Positions 33,393 through 43,660 of a stretch of 64,000 nt of DNA are shown in pieces. Source of the DNA: Otis tarda. Taxonomy: Eukaryota; Chordata; Aves; Otidiformes; Otididae. Positions within the stretch are counted from its first letter, which is position 1, and each line of letters starts with the position of its first letter. The notes below the pieces were generated by a model. That model was not told the origin of the DNA, did no database searches, and saw only the letters and a list, made by a program, of their open reading frames with translations. The stretch spans positions 214,916,553 to 214,980,552 of the forward strand of contig CM048552.1 of assembly GCA_026413225.1 (NCBI GenBank). Reading direction: 5' to 3'. The position numbers and the translations under genes are program-made.

Positions 33393-33953
33393 CGGCAGGA
33401 GGTGGCTGTCACCATTGGGATGCCACAACCTGTCCCCTGTGGAGCAGAATAAAAAACAAAACAAAAAAAAAAACAACCCCAAAATTTGAGTGCTTTTTCC
33501 AGGGCGAAACCCAGCTGGAACCAGGAAAGGGAAGAAAAAGGGATAAAAAAAGGTAAAAAAGGGGAATTTTCTCTCTGCCACGCAGAGCGGGGGCAGGAAT
33601 CACCGATATTTTTAACTGAATCACCGCTTCCGGGTGGTTTTTCCCCAAAAGACCGACTGCTCTCACCGGCACTTTCCGCTTTTTCGCTGCTACCGGGTGA
33701 AAAATGCTGATTTTTGGCGAAGCAGCGGCGTTTCGGGTGCCGTGCCGGCATCCCCCGGCCACCCCCCCCCACCGCCCCCGTCACCAACGTCTGACGGGTG
33801 ATTAAAAATCCGAGCGTTAATTAATTAAAACCTACGCGACGCCGAGCCTCCGGCCCATCAAAAACGTCCCGGTTGGGTCCCGGCGTTGCTGCGCGTGCCG
33901 GTTCCGGCCGCGGGCGGTCGGGAGTGACCCCCCCCCCAAAAAATGGCTCCATT

Positions 33954-34910
33954 TTAGGAAGCGCTGAGGTTCTGCTCGCCGCCGTCGGTGTCCAGGGTGA
34001 AGAGGCAGAAGGCGATTTCCTCGCAGGCGCTGGCGGTGCCGCACTCGAACAAGCAGCCGAAAACGCCGGCGGGGCAGACGGCCAGGTCGGAGTAACCGGC
34101 CGGCCCCGGGTGCAGCACCCACGGGTGCCGCCAGCTCGCCCCGTCCAGCGGCGAGGGGTTGAGATAGATGCCCAAATCGCGCCGGCGGTGCCGGTCGGTG
34201 GGATGGGAGTAGAGCAACCAAGTCGTCGTGTCCCCGGTGCCGGCCGGGGCGGCGAAACTCACCACGCTGCCCTGGCAACCCCGCGGCGGTTCGCCCAGCG
34301 CCGCGCACCGCGCCGACGGCTCGAACCGCAGCCCGCAGTCGTCGCTGAACGTCACGGCCCGGCAACCCCGCGGCGCTCGGGCGTTGCAGTAGAGCACGGG
34401 CCGGCGGGAAGCGCCCCCGGCGATTTCGGCTACCTGGCACTCGCCCGTGCGCCTGCCGCCGACCAGGGCGCCCTTGCGCCAGCGGCGCCCGCCGTCATCG
34501 CTGTAGAAGACGAGGGCGTGCTGCCGGGTGCAGCAAGGCAGCGGCACGGCCCCGCGCAAGCACCCGTGCACGTAATAGGCGTACGCCGGCACGACCAAGC
34601 GCCCCGAATCCAGCTGCACCCCGTGACCCGGCCCCACGGCGAAGGTGGCCCAACGGGACAGGTCGGTGCCGATGGCTTCGTCGGTCACGTCCCGTAGCGG
34701 GGTCCAGCCGCGCCCGCCGTCGGTGCTGGTGGCGTAGCAAAGGCGAGCGGCGCTGCAGCCCCTCCAGATTTGGCACCGCTCCGTCTTCCCCCGCTCGACG
34801 CAGATGCAGAAGAGGAAGACGGCGCCGCTCCTCGCGTCGTAGAGGGGACAGGGGCTCATGGTGCGGCGACCGGGCAGCACCAGGGCCGACAGCTCCTCCA
34901 CCGGACCCCA
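33954..34910 (-). CDS. NEU3: NEU3 exon 3 (main propeller exon)
   Basis: 318 codons plus TAA, from WGPVEELSALVLPGRRTMSP to GGEQNLSAS. Carries most of the six-bladed propeller with its Asp boxes, the Arg of YCNARAPRGCRA, the Arg before DLGIYLNPSPLD and the nucleophile Tyr. Acceptor ccggcag. Confidence 0.95.
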   Translation of the reverse strand, partial: WGPVEELSALVLPGRRTMSPCPLYDARSGAVFLFCICVERGKTERCQIWRGCSAARLCYATSTDGGRGWTPLRDVTDEAIGTDLSRWATFAVGPGHGVQLDSGRLVVPAYAYYVHGCLRGAVPLPCCTRQHALVFYSDDGGRRWRKGALVGGRRTGECQVAEIAGGASRRPVLYCNARAPRGCRAVTFSDDCGLRFEPSARCAALGEPPRGCQGSVVSFAAPAGTGDTTTWLLYSHPTDRHRRRDLGIYLNPSPLDGASWRHPWVLHPGPAGYSDLAVCPAGVFGCLFECGTASACEEIAFCLFTLDTDGGEQNLSAS

Positions 34911-35407
34911 CTGCCGGTGAGGAGGAGGAGAACGGGGCTCAGCCACGGGACGCTGCGCCCCGAAACCGCCCGGCGTGGCGGCTGGAGGTCGCGGTTCGTT
35001 CCTCCAGCCCAAGTTGGTTGCGGTTTGGGTTTTTTTTTTTTTGTTTTGGTTACCTTGACGGAGGAGCCGTGCCGGACGCCCCGCCGCAGCACCAGGTACT
35101 TGGCGTCCTCGTCCCTGGCCGAGGAGCGCTTCTCGGCGAAGGCCAGGAAGGTGGCGGCCGGGGGGAGGTAGAGCAGAGCCGGGATGCGGTAGGTGACCCC
35201 ACTCGCTTGCCGAAACAGCGTCTCCCGCGGGAAAACGGGCGAGGATCCCAGCGCCGGGGGGGTCTCCCCGCCACCCCCCTGCTGCGGGCAGAGTGGGGAG
35301 GGCAGACGGTAAAGGGTTAAGTGCTGGTAAAAGGCGGGGGTGGCCCTCGAGTCCCCCAAGATGGGGGGAGAGGGACCAGGACTCACCTCGGTGTCGGCCC
35401 GCGACAT
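33954..35407 (-). CDS. NEU3: Sialidase 3 (membrane ganglioside sialidase)
   Basis: Exo-alpha-sialidase of glycosyl hydrolase family 33 acting on gangliosides at the plasma membrane. Coding exons 35387-35407, 35054-35281 and 33954-34910 give 401 aa plus TAA. Seen: YRIP motif (TYRIPALLYLPP), EKRSSARDEDA with the expected second Arg and acid/base Asp, Asp boxes STDGGRGW and SDDGGRRW and a degenerate SDDCGLRF, VGPGHGVQL, GECQVAEI with the expected Glu, and GYSDLA with the nucleophile Tyr. The human protein (428 aa) has a Ser/Glu-rich insertion before the SWLLYSHPT segment; here GDTTTWLLYSHPTD follows at once. The N-terminal part is Gly/Pro-rich and unlike human. NEU3 rather than NEU2/NEU4 is chosen by overall similarity and by its neighbour SPCS2. 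Confidence 0.93.
35054..35281 (-). CDS. NEU3: NEU3 exon 2
   Basis: 76 codons: Gly/Pro-rich start, then FRQASGVTYRIPALLYLPPA, FLAFAEKRSSARDEDAKYL and VLRRGVRHGSSVK. Acceptor ccgcag, donor gtaacc. Confidence 0.93.
35387..35407 (-). CDS. NEU3: NEU3 exon 1 coding part
   Basis: Seven codons, MSRADTE, followed by donor gtgagt. The start was chosen because it is the only ATG giving an in-phase, spliced N-terminus; alternative first exons are possible. Confidence 0.75.
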
Positions 35408-35689
35408 GGCGGCCTCCTCGGGGTCCCCGCCGGGGCCTGAGCGGGGCGGACGGGGCGGGAGTGAGAGCGGAGCCCCTCGGCGGGGTCCTCACTGTGCTCC
35501 CCGCCCCGTGGTGTCCCCGTGTCCCTCTGTCCCCTCGGGGCTCCCCTACATCCCCCCAAACGGCGTCCACCCCCCCAGGCTGTCCCCAAGGGCTCTGCCC
35601 CCCCCAGGGCCCCCAAGCCCCCAGCCCCAAGTCCCTGTGCCCGTGGTGCCCCAGGCCTCGATCCCCCATGCACCCCCCCCCATTCCACA

Positions 35690-36510
35690 TGCACCCCTAA
35701 TGCCCCGATCCCCCCACACCCCCCGTGTCCCAATCTCGGCATGCACCCCCCCAATCACCCCACGCACCCCCCTTCCCCATGCACCCTCAGTGCTCCAATG
35801 GCCCCCCATTCCCTACCCAGCCCCAATGTCCCAGTCCCCCATGTACCCCCCATCACCCCACACAGCCCCCCGTCCCCCACGCACCCCCCGTTCCCCACGT
35901 ACCCCCAATCACCCCACACAGCCCCCCGTCCCCCACGCACCCCCCATTCTCCACGTACCCCCAATCACCCCACACAGCCCCCGTCCCCCACGCACCCCCA
36001 TTCTCCACGTACCCCCAATCACCCCACACAGCCCCCTGTCCCCCACACACCCCCCATTCCCCACGTACCCCCAATCACCCCACACACCCCCCCATTCCCC
36101 ACGTACCCCCATCACCCCACACAGCCCCCCGTCCCCCACACACCCCCCCGTTCCCCACTTACCCCCATCACCCCACACAGCCCCCGTCCCCCACAGACCC
36201 CCCAGTCTCCTCGTGCACCCCCCGTTCCCCACGCACCCCTAATGCCCCAAACCCCCCACGCCCCAATCTCCCCACGCGTCCCCCATCCCCTCACGCACGC
36301 CCCATTCCCCACGCACCCCCCATATCCCAATCTCCCCACACACCCCCAGTGCCCGAACCCCCCCATACCCCCCTCATTCCCACGCACCCCCGCAATCCCC
36401 CATGCACCCCCCCCTCATTCCCTACGCACCCCCCACGTCCCAATCCCCCCACGCACCCCCATTCCCATGCCCCCCCACCCAGATCCCAGTATCCCCGCAC
36501 CCCCATAACC
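35690..36510. repeat. C-rich tandem array upstream of NEU3
   Basis: Units of roughly 55-60 bp built on cacgcaccccccattcccca, cgtacccccaatcacccc and acacagccccccgtccc; the best copies lie at about 35830-36200. Open frames across it are low-complexity artefacts. Confidence 0.88.
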
Positions 36511-37379
36511 CGACTCCCCTCCACCCCCGCACTGCGCCGATCCCCCCCGTGCACCCCCCACGCCCAGACCCCCCCCCCCCCCCAGCCCGATCCGCTCCGC
36601 ACCCTCTCCGCGTCCCGCTCCCCCCATCCGCATCCCCCGCTCCGCCCCCGCTCCGCCCCTTCCCGGCTGCTGCGGGCCCGGCCCCGGCCTGGGCGGGGAG
36701 CGGAGATGCGGGGGGGTGGATGCGGGGAGGGGCGAAGAAAGCGATCGAAGAGGAACCCCCCCCCAACCCTCACCCCCCGAGAGATGCTCCGGAACAGCCT
36801 GAGCGCTGCTCTTCCCTTTTATAGGGAAAAAAAAAAAGAAGAAAAAAAAACAAAACAACACAAACCCAACCCCTTTTTTTTTTTTTTTTTTTTTTAAAAA
36901 AAAAATAAATTATAGAAGCGATGGCGATAGGAAAGGGGGGGGCAAAGGGGGCCAGGCCCAGCCCGAAGCCCCTCGCTTTCCTTCTTCTCCCCCTCCTAGA
37001 GAAGCTGAAGGCACAGTTTGGCTTCCCCGGATAAAGCTTTTCTGTAAACCAATCCCCTCCCCCCGGCCAGATAAACACAAAAATAAAACTTCATTGCGAG
37101 CGGCGCCGCTTTACGGGATTTCGTCCTGAATTCCCAACGCAAAAGGGAGCGGCGACCGAAACGCGACGGGCGAGACCCCCCGCCCCGGCCGGGGGAAGCC
37201 GGGGTGACAACCTCCCCTCCCCTCCCCGGGGGGCAAATAAATCCTGGGGGGTCGCCGCCCCAGCCCAAGCCCGACTCCAAAATCTTGGATCCGAGATGAA
37301 AAACCCCCCGTTCTTCCCAAAGGGAACGGGATTTCAGGACAAACGCAGAGGCGAGGTTTGGCTTTCTTTGCCGTTTCGC
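36511..37379. other. NEU3-SPCS2 intergenic spacer
   Basis: GC-rich to about 36800, then an A-rich tract and an adjoining T/A run (36871-36908) that is close to self-complementary. No gene recognised; part may be NEU3 promoter or 5' UTR. Confidence 0.5.
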
Positions 37380-37385
37380 TTTATT
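37380..37385 (-). other. SPCS2: SPCS2 poly(A) signal
   Basis: AATAAA on the - strand 44 nt after the stop codon; implies a short 3' UTR form. Confidence 0.6.
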
Positions 37386-37429
37386 GGTGTTAAGCGAGCG
37401 CGTTCCCAGGAGGCGGGCGGCGCGGGAAA

Positions 37430-37616
37430 TCATTTTGTTTTCCTCTCCAGCGCCAGGCTGTCGTGCAGCTTGGACACCTCCGGCTCGTAGGCCTCCATGA
37501 CCAAGGTCCCGTTGTTGTCGAAGAATTTGGCGATGGATTTGGTGAACTCTGCTTCCCTCTGCTGTTTGGTTTTCCCGCTGATGAAAGTCAGCTTCAGGGT
37601 GTACTTGTCGTCGAAC
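37430..37616 (-). CDS. SPCS2: SPCS2 exon 5, coding end
   Basis: 61 codons from [19 protein letters not shown] to [12 protein letters not shown] and TGA. Acceptor ccgcag. Confidence 0.97.
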
Positions 37617-40600
37617 CTGCGGAGAGATTTCCCGGCGGAATTTCGGGTTGGCTCGGCCGAGACCACCACAAAAAATTCCTCGCCGTTATCGAGGGGAAAA
37701 CCCTCGGGGAGCGGAGGTCCCCACCGAGATTTTCTGTCCCCCCACCCCCCCGTTTTGCCGCTCCCGGAGCCAACGATACCGTTTGAGGCTGGAGGAGAGC
37801 TGCCAAACGTCGTCGGGGTCCATCCCCGCGGGGTCTTTTCTGTGAGCTACCAGGAAAATGCTCTTCTCTTTGTATGAGGTATAGATAGTCAGGATGCCCA
37901 TCATCACAAAATACGTGCAAAAAAAAAAAAATAAATTAAGGAAATTAAAAAGCCGGAATTAGAAGTCGAAATTGGGCAGAGAAATCGCTTGGGTCCCCTC
38001 GGACACCGCTGTTCAACCGCCTCTCTCGTGACATTATCAGGATGCTCGGCTGACAGCTCGTCAGCACGAGAAATTAAATCATTATTTACGGGATGCTTTC
38101 TTAAATCGTGCACGGGAGCTTCACTCAACGCCCGGAAGTGGTGGGGAAAGCGACAGTTCCCTACGCGCCTTCCTGGAAGGGATTTCTCCGGGCACACAGA
38201 ACGCTTGGAAGCGGAAATCACGACGGCGAAATACCGCTTTCATCAGTTCACTAAATTTTTGGGGCGATAGTGGGAAAACGGGAGATGAACGAGCCACAGA
38301 ATTCATCTGCGTGCTCCTCCTAGGCACGGATCGAGCAAACGATCTCTCATTTGGGGAATTAAATAATTTTAAGCGCCGCAAGACGAATTATCCCAACGTT
38401 TGTGCCGAAAGCCAGCCAGAGCTGTAGCCTGGAACGACGAAATCACTTCCCCACGGCCGCGCAGCCGTCAGCGGCAATAAACTTCCAGGCCTGACATTTA
38501 AACATTTCAACCTCGATTTGCAGCGCTACCGTCCCAAATTCAGCGCCTGCTCCGCTTCGGTGCTGGCAAGGATCGCCTCCCCTTTACCCTTCGCTCTCCC
38601 CGAAATGCAAACCAAAGCCCCGAAGCTTTCGGGGGCCGATCTTCAGGTTGAGATTTCCACAGTGGGCGTCTGAGATCCGGGAAATCACCGCCAGCGATTT
38701 GGAAATCGCGGCAGGCGGGAGCCCGGAGAGCGGATCAGCTGCCCAGGCGGCTCCTGACCGCTCTGACGTGAGCCGAGCCGCCGTGCCGGCTTCCGCGGCG
38801 CTGCCGGGGAAGGCCAGATCACGAGATCGCTCAAATTTCCAGCCAGACAGGCAGGAATTTTGCCATCGCGTGAAAACCACTCGATTATCAGCTGATCTTC
38901 ACACCACGGGAAGTAAAATTCCCACAGGCCTGCAAATGGGAACACAGAGAAGGGGTTTTTTTTTGTGCTTCACGGGGAAAATGAGACATCTGGAAAGGAT
39001 ATGACACGACACAAAAGGCAAGGACGGGTTTGGATTCAGGAAAGGGGTGCAGGTAATCCCAAATCAACGCGACGATGGCGAAGAGACAGGAGATTGTGCA
39101 GATGATGAGGCGGCCGTCGATCAGGCGGAAGTTTTCCACGTACTTGTACTTCTCCAGGAGAACCTGCGGGAGAAAGACGCGGCCCGCTTTATTTCAGAGT
39201 TTTAAAACGGAATAAAAGCTGAGAAAACAGAGCGTTTCCCAAGGGGGAGAAATCAGCAGTCGCAGAAAATACCTTTTTGGCAGAATCGTCCAACGAATTT
39301 TTCACCGCTGAACCGTCCCATTTGTCAATTTTTACCGGCTTGTCGTCGATCTTCCACTGCAACGGAAACCAGACGGAGCTAAGAGAATTTGGCACGGCTC
39401 GGCTTCGCATTTCAACGCTCTCGTTCCCGGCGTGAGCGCAAAGGTGGGAGGCAACTCGGAAAACACCCCCCCCCCCGTCCCCGTTCGGGAAAACCTGACC
39501 GGAGATGGCGGGAACGCGGGGGCCGAGCTGTACCGCACCGAAAGCCGCCTCGGCCCCCGCGCAGATGTAAGCTGGCGCAGCTCGGCGCGCGCCGAACGTA
39601 CTTGCAGGGACTTTTTATGCCAGTAAGAGGCTACAAGGGGTTGAGCCCTGGGCATTTTAAGTCATCAGTTATTTCAAACAGCCCAGTGAGTTCAGCCCAA
39701 ATTTTAGCTGCCATCAGGAGCAAATCTCCCTTTTTTTCCTTTAATTAGTGAACTGGATTTTAGGAGTCTCTAAGTAACACCACGGCACCCAAAACCTCTT
39801 TCCTCGTCCCCCGGATAAACGACAAAAACCCATCCAGACTTGACCAGCGCCGCCACGTGCGGCCTCCGTTTCTCCCGAGGGAGCGCAAGGAAGGGTGACA
39901 AGGAACCGCGACGGCGGGGGGGAACGTCCCGCCCTTTATCGCGCCGGTACAGCTCACCGGAAGGCGTCGCTCAGCCCGCGGAGTTTATTTTTGTTACTGA
40001 TAAAACTCCCCGAAAAGGCTCAGCCTTTAGAGCTGGTCACCCCTCCCCTGCTGCTTTGGACAAGTAATAAAGCACAAAACGAACGAGGAGTTTTTAAACA
40101 CAAAACGAACGAGGAGTTTTTAAACACATCCGCAGGCCACGTGAAGCCTTCCTTCGAACCAAGTCTGCCTTTAAGCACAGCTGTGATTATTTTTTTTTTC
40201 CCCAAAGGCCATCAAAGGAATCATTTTGAAGCCGTAAAAAGTGTATCTCAGCAAGTATTCCGAAGAAGTTTTTCACGTTTCCAGGGCTAAAACAAGACAA
40301 CCCGTAGTATAAAATACGACAGCGTTCTCCAGCTCGTTCCTGAGAGCAAGAGCCCAGAGATACGGGAGAAGACACCACTCCAGTGATGTTTTTGTGACAT
40401 ATTTTTACAATTAAATATTTAATATTGGGGTCTTCGCTTTCGGCAAGAGCGCGGTTTACCTGGCATTAAAGCACAGTGCATCTATCTCGCCATCAACGCT
40501 CAAATTTTTTTAATCAATCTTATCACATCTGGTTTTTCTTCCTTAAGCCCGAGGGGATGGAATCGAGGCTTATCCTAAAATTTCTCCTCTCCTCCTCCCA

Positions 40601-41290
40601 AACACAACCACCAGCTTTCTAGATGTATCTGATGATAGAACAGTTGGGAAACGCTTGAGAAAAGCGCAGGAATTCAGAAATAAATGAAGATAAAGCTTCA
40701 GGCAGTGCTGCTGCTGCTGCTTCTCTCGAATTCTTCCAGGATTGCAAGCGAGGGAGAGGCTGGGATGCTGGCAGCCGGAGCGCCCGGGCTGTGGAAGAAG
40801 AGCTTTGACTCCTTCATTTTAAAAACCGAGTGAAAAGTTAGAATGTCAGAAGTCTTACTGGTCCTGAAGGCTCCCTACCCTACGAACAGGAAGGGAACGC
40901 AGCGTTCTGCAGCCGGGCGCAGCTCGGAAGCGGATTTGGCTGGTACCTGAAAGCGTATCCGTGTAAGAACAAGGGCTAAAATACAGCCAGTGGCAACCTT
41001 CCTTAAAAACAAAAGAGAAAATCCTTCACTTAAACCCTTCACAAAGCTCCCTCACGAGCAGGAGGCACGGGAAAATCCTACGGGAGAAATGTCAAGACGT
41101 TCACATCTCAAAAGACACGGCCCAAAGTTAAGTCTTCCTCCCCACCTTACTCCTGCTCCTGCTACCCTCAGCTCGCTCCGTCACCCCCAACTTTAGCCTG
41201 CAACATCTCGCTTGTCTCTTCGAACACTGCTCTGAAGTTCATGGCACGCTTTGGGTTTGACAAACATAAATCACCAAGTCACACAGTAAG

Positions 41291-41329
<39 letters not shown>

Positions 41330-42687
41330 ATTTGCTGCTGCCGTACTCAAGAGTCAACACCCCCCGGTCGCAACGAGTTCCTTCTGGGGCCCGGGAGCGG
41401 AAGGCAGGCACGACAGTTGGTGTTCAGGAAGCGGTTTTAGTCCCAGAGCTTGCAAAACCTTACAAGGTTTTGCTCTAGTAGCAGCAGAGCGTGGCTAATA
41501 ACTTACTTTTCTGAAATCTCTAGGTGTTTGAGAGGACGGCACGCCTCAAGTCGTGCTTTCTTCCCTAAAGGATTCAGCTCCCGCGCCAACAGCTCACTTC
41601 CCTCACCAACTACCCCTTCTCCTTCCAAAATAACGGCCCCTCAGCATCCGCCGAGCGCGTCGGGACGAGCGGGAGCGCCTCGAGAGCACGAGGCCTTTCC
41701 AGAGTTCTTCAAGTTCAACCACAAAGCGCTTGTCATTCCAAAACCAAAAGCTGAGCGCACTTGCAAAAGATACCCAGAAACGTTTCATTTGCCTGTCTTC
41801 TCCTAAAAGGATTCGCTCCACAACTTCACCTACTGCTCTGGAGAAATGCCACCCAATCTCAGCGACAGTAAGGACAGCTTCATCCCCAAACAGATGCATG
41901 AAAAGTACACTCTTTAGAAATTAAGAATATACGCAAAGCAATGAGAATCGAAGCGTTTTCAACTGCAGCCAGTCATATTTTGAAGTTCGGTGGAAGATGC
42001 CAAATATACTGCTCTGAATATCTGAACACACCCTTGTGCAACCAGAGATAGAGCCACGACTGTCTCCATCTTCTTGTGGAAAAAGAAGAGGAAGGTGAAA
42101 ACCTGCCAGACTGCCAAACACGGCAGAGAGCTGTGACACAAACACCTGACCTCTCAAAACCGAGCCGAAAGCCGCTCTGCAAACACGTTCCTTTGCGCTA
42201 CCAGGGCCAGACTGGGTTTAAGCAGACCTTAAAAGTTTAAGCGGACTGTAAAAAGCAGACTTTTATGGTATGCTTTGGTCCTCCACGGCCCAGCGAGGCT
42301 TTCCCGGCCAGGGAGCCGGGGGGAAGAGCTCGGCTGTGCCGCCAGCCGGGACCAGCCACGCTGGCAAGAAGAGAAGAAAAAAAAAAAATAAATTAAAGAG
42401 TTAAAGAAGCGATCTCGCAGGCGGCTGTCGCTCGCCCGGGGCCGCTTCCCCGCGGCTTCCCCTGCCATCGCCCGCCCGGCTCCGACACGGAGGGGCCCAC
42501 GGGGAGGCGGGGGGTGCCGCTCAGCAAGGGAGGGGGGGCCCCACCTCGGGGTGGCTGCGGCTCGGCGCAGCGTTGAAATGCGAAGCCGCCGGGCAGGGCG
42601 AGCCCCGGGGCCGGGCCGGGGCGGGGCGGGCGGCCCGCAGCACGGTACCTTATCGAGCAGCCCGTTCCTGCCGCCTTTGGCCGCCAT
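37430..42687 (-). CDS. SPCS2: Signal peptidase complex subunit 2, all 5 exons
   Basis: Non-catalytic 25 kDa subunit of the ER signal peptidase complex; it supports signal-sequence cleavage and contacts the Sec61 translocon. Exons: 42649-42687, 39273-39356, 39003-39163, 37780-37914, 37430-37616, joining in phase to 201 aa plus TGA. Seen: [15 protein letters not shown], two membrane segments (around [18 protein letters not shown] and [17 protein letters not shown]) joined by a short HPFPESK turn, then a cytosolic domain ending ALERKTK. The N-terminus ([13 protein letters not shown]) is about 25 residues shorter than in human. The intron after exon 3 is AT-AC. Start chosen for its Kozak context (GAGAACATGG) and in-phase splicing. 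Confidence 0.97.
37780..37914 (-). CDS. SPCS2: SPCS2 exon 4
   Basis: Starts G TAT TTT GTG ATG ATG after an AC acceptor and encodes [20 protein letters not shown] then [19 protein letters not shown]. Donor gtatcg. Confidence 0.96.
37915..39002 (-). other. SPCS2: SPCS2 U12-type AT-AC intron
   Basis: In gene orientation begins ATATCCTTTCC and ends GCAC. A branch-like TTCCTTAAT lies about 21 nt before the 3' end, followed by a T tract. No AG acceptor exists near the exon start, and only the AC end restores the frame (SYFVMM). Confidence 0.92.
39003..39163 (-). CDS. SPCS2: SPCS2 exon 3 (first membrane segment)
   Basis: Encodes [17 protein letters not shown], the first membrane span, HPFPESK and AFCVV. 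The exon ends GTGTC and the intron starts ATATCCTTTC, a U12 AT-AC donor. Confidence 0.96.
39273..39356 (-). CDS. SPCS2: SPCS2 exon 2
   Basis: 28 codons [15 protein letters not shown] then [13 protein letters not shown]. Acceptor gttgcag, donor gtattt. Confidence 0.96.
39357..42648 (-). other. SPCS2: SPCS2 intron 1
   Basis: No CR1 copy or gene recognised. Contains a tandem 26 bp duplication (40073-40124) and a poly(A) run of about 38 nt at 41288-41326. Confidence 0.6.
40073..40124. repeat. 26 bp tandem duplication
   Basis: Two identical adjacent copies of cacaaaacgaacgagg + agtttttaaa. Confidence 0.95.
42649..42687 (-). CDS. SPCS2: SPCS2 exon 1 coding part
   Basis: 13 codons [13 protein letters not shown], donor gtaccg; lies in a CpG-rich promoter region. 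Confidence 0.92.
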
Positions 42688-42738
42688 GTTCTCGCCGCCC
42701 TCCGCCCCCGCCCTCCCCGCGCCAGCTGTTCGCTCCTG

Positions 42739-42743
42739 ATTGG
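42739..42743 (-). promoter_or_regulatory. SPCS2: CCAAT box upstream of SPCS2
   Basis: GGCCAATCAG on the - strand, about 52 bp upstream of the SPCS2 ATG; a good NF-Y site shape. Confidence 0.6.
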
Positions 42744-42796
42744 CCGAGCGCGGGGGGGGCCGACGGGAGCGAGCGGGCGGGGAAAAGCCTCTCGTT

Positions 42797-42815
42797 GCAC
42801 GCTGGGAAGTGTAGT
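42797..42815 (-). promoter_or_regulatory. SPCS2: ZNF143/THAP11-type motif
   Basis: On the - strand ACTACACTTCCCAGCGTGC, one or two changes from the ACTACAATTCCCAGCATGC motif bound by ZNF143 at many housekeeping promoters. About 110 bp upstream of the SPCS2 ATG. Confidence 0.7.
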
Positions 42816-42835
42816 CCGCCCCGCCCGCCTGCCGC

Positions 42836-42849
42836 GTTTCTATGGCGAC
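42836..42849 (+). promoter_or_regulatory. X-box-like (RFX) site
   Basis: GTTTCTATGGCGAC has the two inverted half sites of an RFX X-box around a central AT. It is on the far side of the SPCS2 CpG island, in a position suited to a divergent transcript. Confidence 0.45.
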
Positions 42850-43060
42850 GGGGCGGCGCGGAGAGGGGAAGGCGGCGGGGGAGGCCGCGGTGCGGGGTTC
42901 GCTCGGGGAGCGGGGATGAGCGAGCGGCTGGGGGGGCCCGCGGGGCGGGGAGTGCGGCACGGCCGGGCTGTCTGGGTCCGGGGCCCGCGGAGGGTCACGG
43001 GGGGGGAGACGCGGGGCCTCTCTGGGCCGTGGAGGACTGTGAGCTCTATGGTCACGTGGG

Positions 43061-43660
43061 GGTGTGATGGGGGGTGTCTGTGGGGAGCGGGGGTCTCTGG
43101 TGTCGTGGGTGGGTGTGCCCACGGGCGCGTGTGTGAGGGGTGGGCGTGGGGTGGGTGAGGCGTTCGCGTTGGGGGTCCGTGGGCGTGGGGGTGTGATAGC
43201 GTGGGGAGTGGGCGTGGGGGTCTGATGGTGTGCGTGGGGAGTGGGCGTGGGGGAGTGATAGCGTGGGGAGTGGGCGTTGGGGTGTGCGTGGGTGTTTGTG
43301 TGGGGTGTGGGTGGCTGTGGGTGCCTGATCGTGTGGGCAGTGGGTGTGGTGGGGTGTGGTGGGGTGTGCGAGGGTGTTGGTGTTGTGGGGCGTTAAGGAC
43401 GTGGGCTGTGGGTGTGCTCAGCTGGCGTACGTGAGGGGCGCGTGGGGTGTGTGAGGGGTGCGTGGGGTGCATGAGGGGGTCCGTGGGGTGTGTATGTGTG
43501 TGCGTGGGGTGCGTGAGGGGGTCCGTGGGGTGTGTATGTGTGTGTGAGGGGGTGTGTGGGGTGTGTGAGGGGGTCCGTGGGGTGTGTATGTGTGTCCGTG
43601 GGGTGCGTGAGGGGGTGCGTGGGGTGTGTGAGGGGGTCCGTGGGTAGCTGGGGTGTAGCT
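43061..43660. repeat. GT-rich tandem repeats beside the SPCS2 CpG island
   Basis: Units such as gtggggtgtgtgaggggg and tccgtggggtgtgtatgtgt, periods about 20-60 bp, strongest from 43440 to 43640. Confidence 0.85.

Larger units (their letters stand above)
42400..43060. promoter_or_regulatory. SPCS2: CpG-rich promoter region of SPCS2
   Basis: Dense CG dinucleotides spanning the SPCS2 first exon, with CCAAT and ZNF143-type motifs. It continues past the ATG by some 350 bp in the divergent direction. Confidence 0.75.

Noticed and set aside
31588-33556. Long open frames in the CCTGTCCC block, including a 581-codon one
   Set aside because: Simple-sequence translation on both strands, no conserved domain and no splice signals.
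35340-36897. Pro/His-rich open frames upstream of NEU3
   Set aside because: Translation of the C-rich array; composition fully explained by the repeat.
37771-37781. SPCS2 intron 4 as a third U12 intron (donor GTATCG)
   Set aside because: The donor departs from GTATCCTT and no TCCTTAAC-like branch is present before the CAG acceptor; it is a major-class intron.
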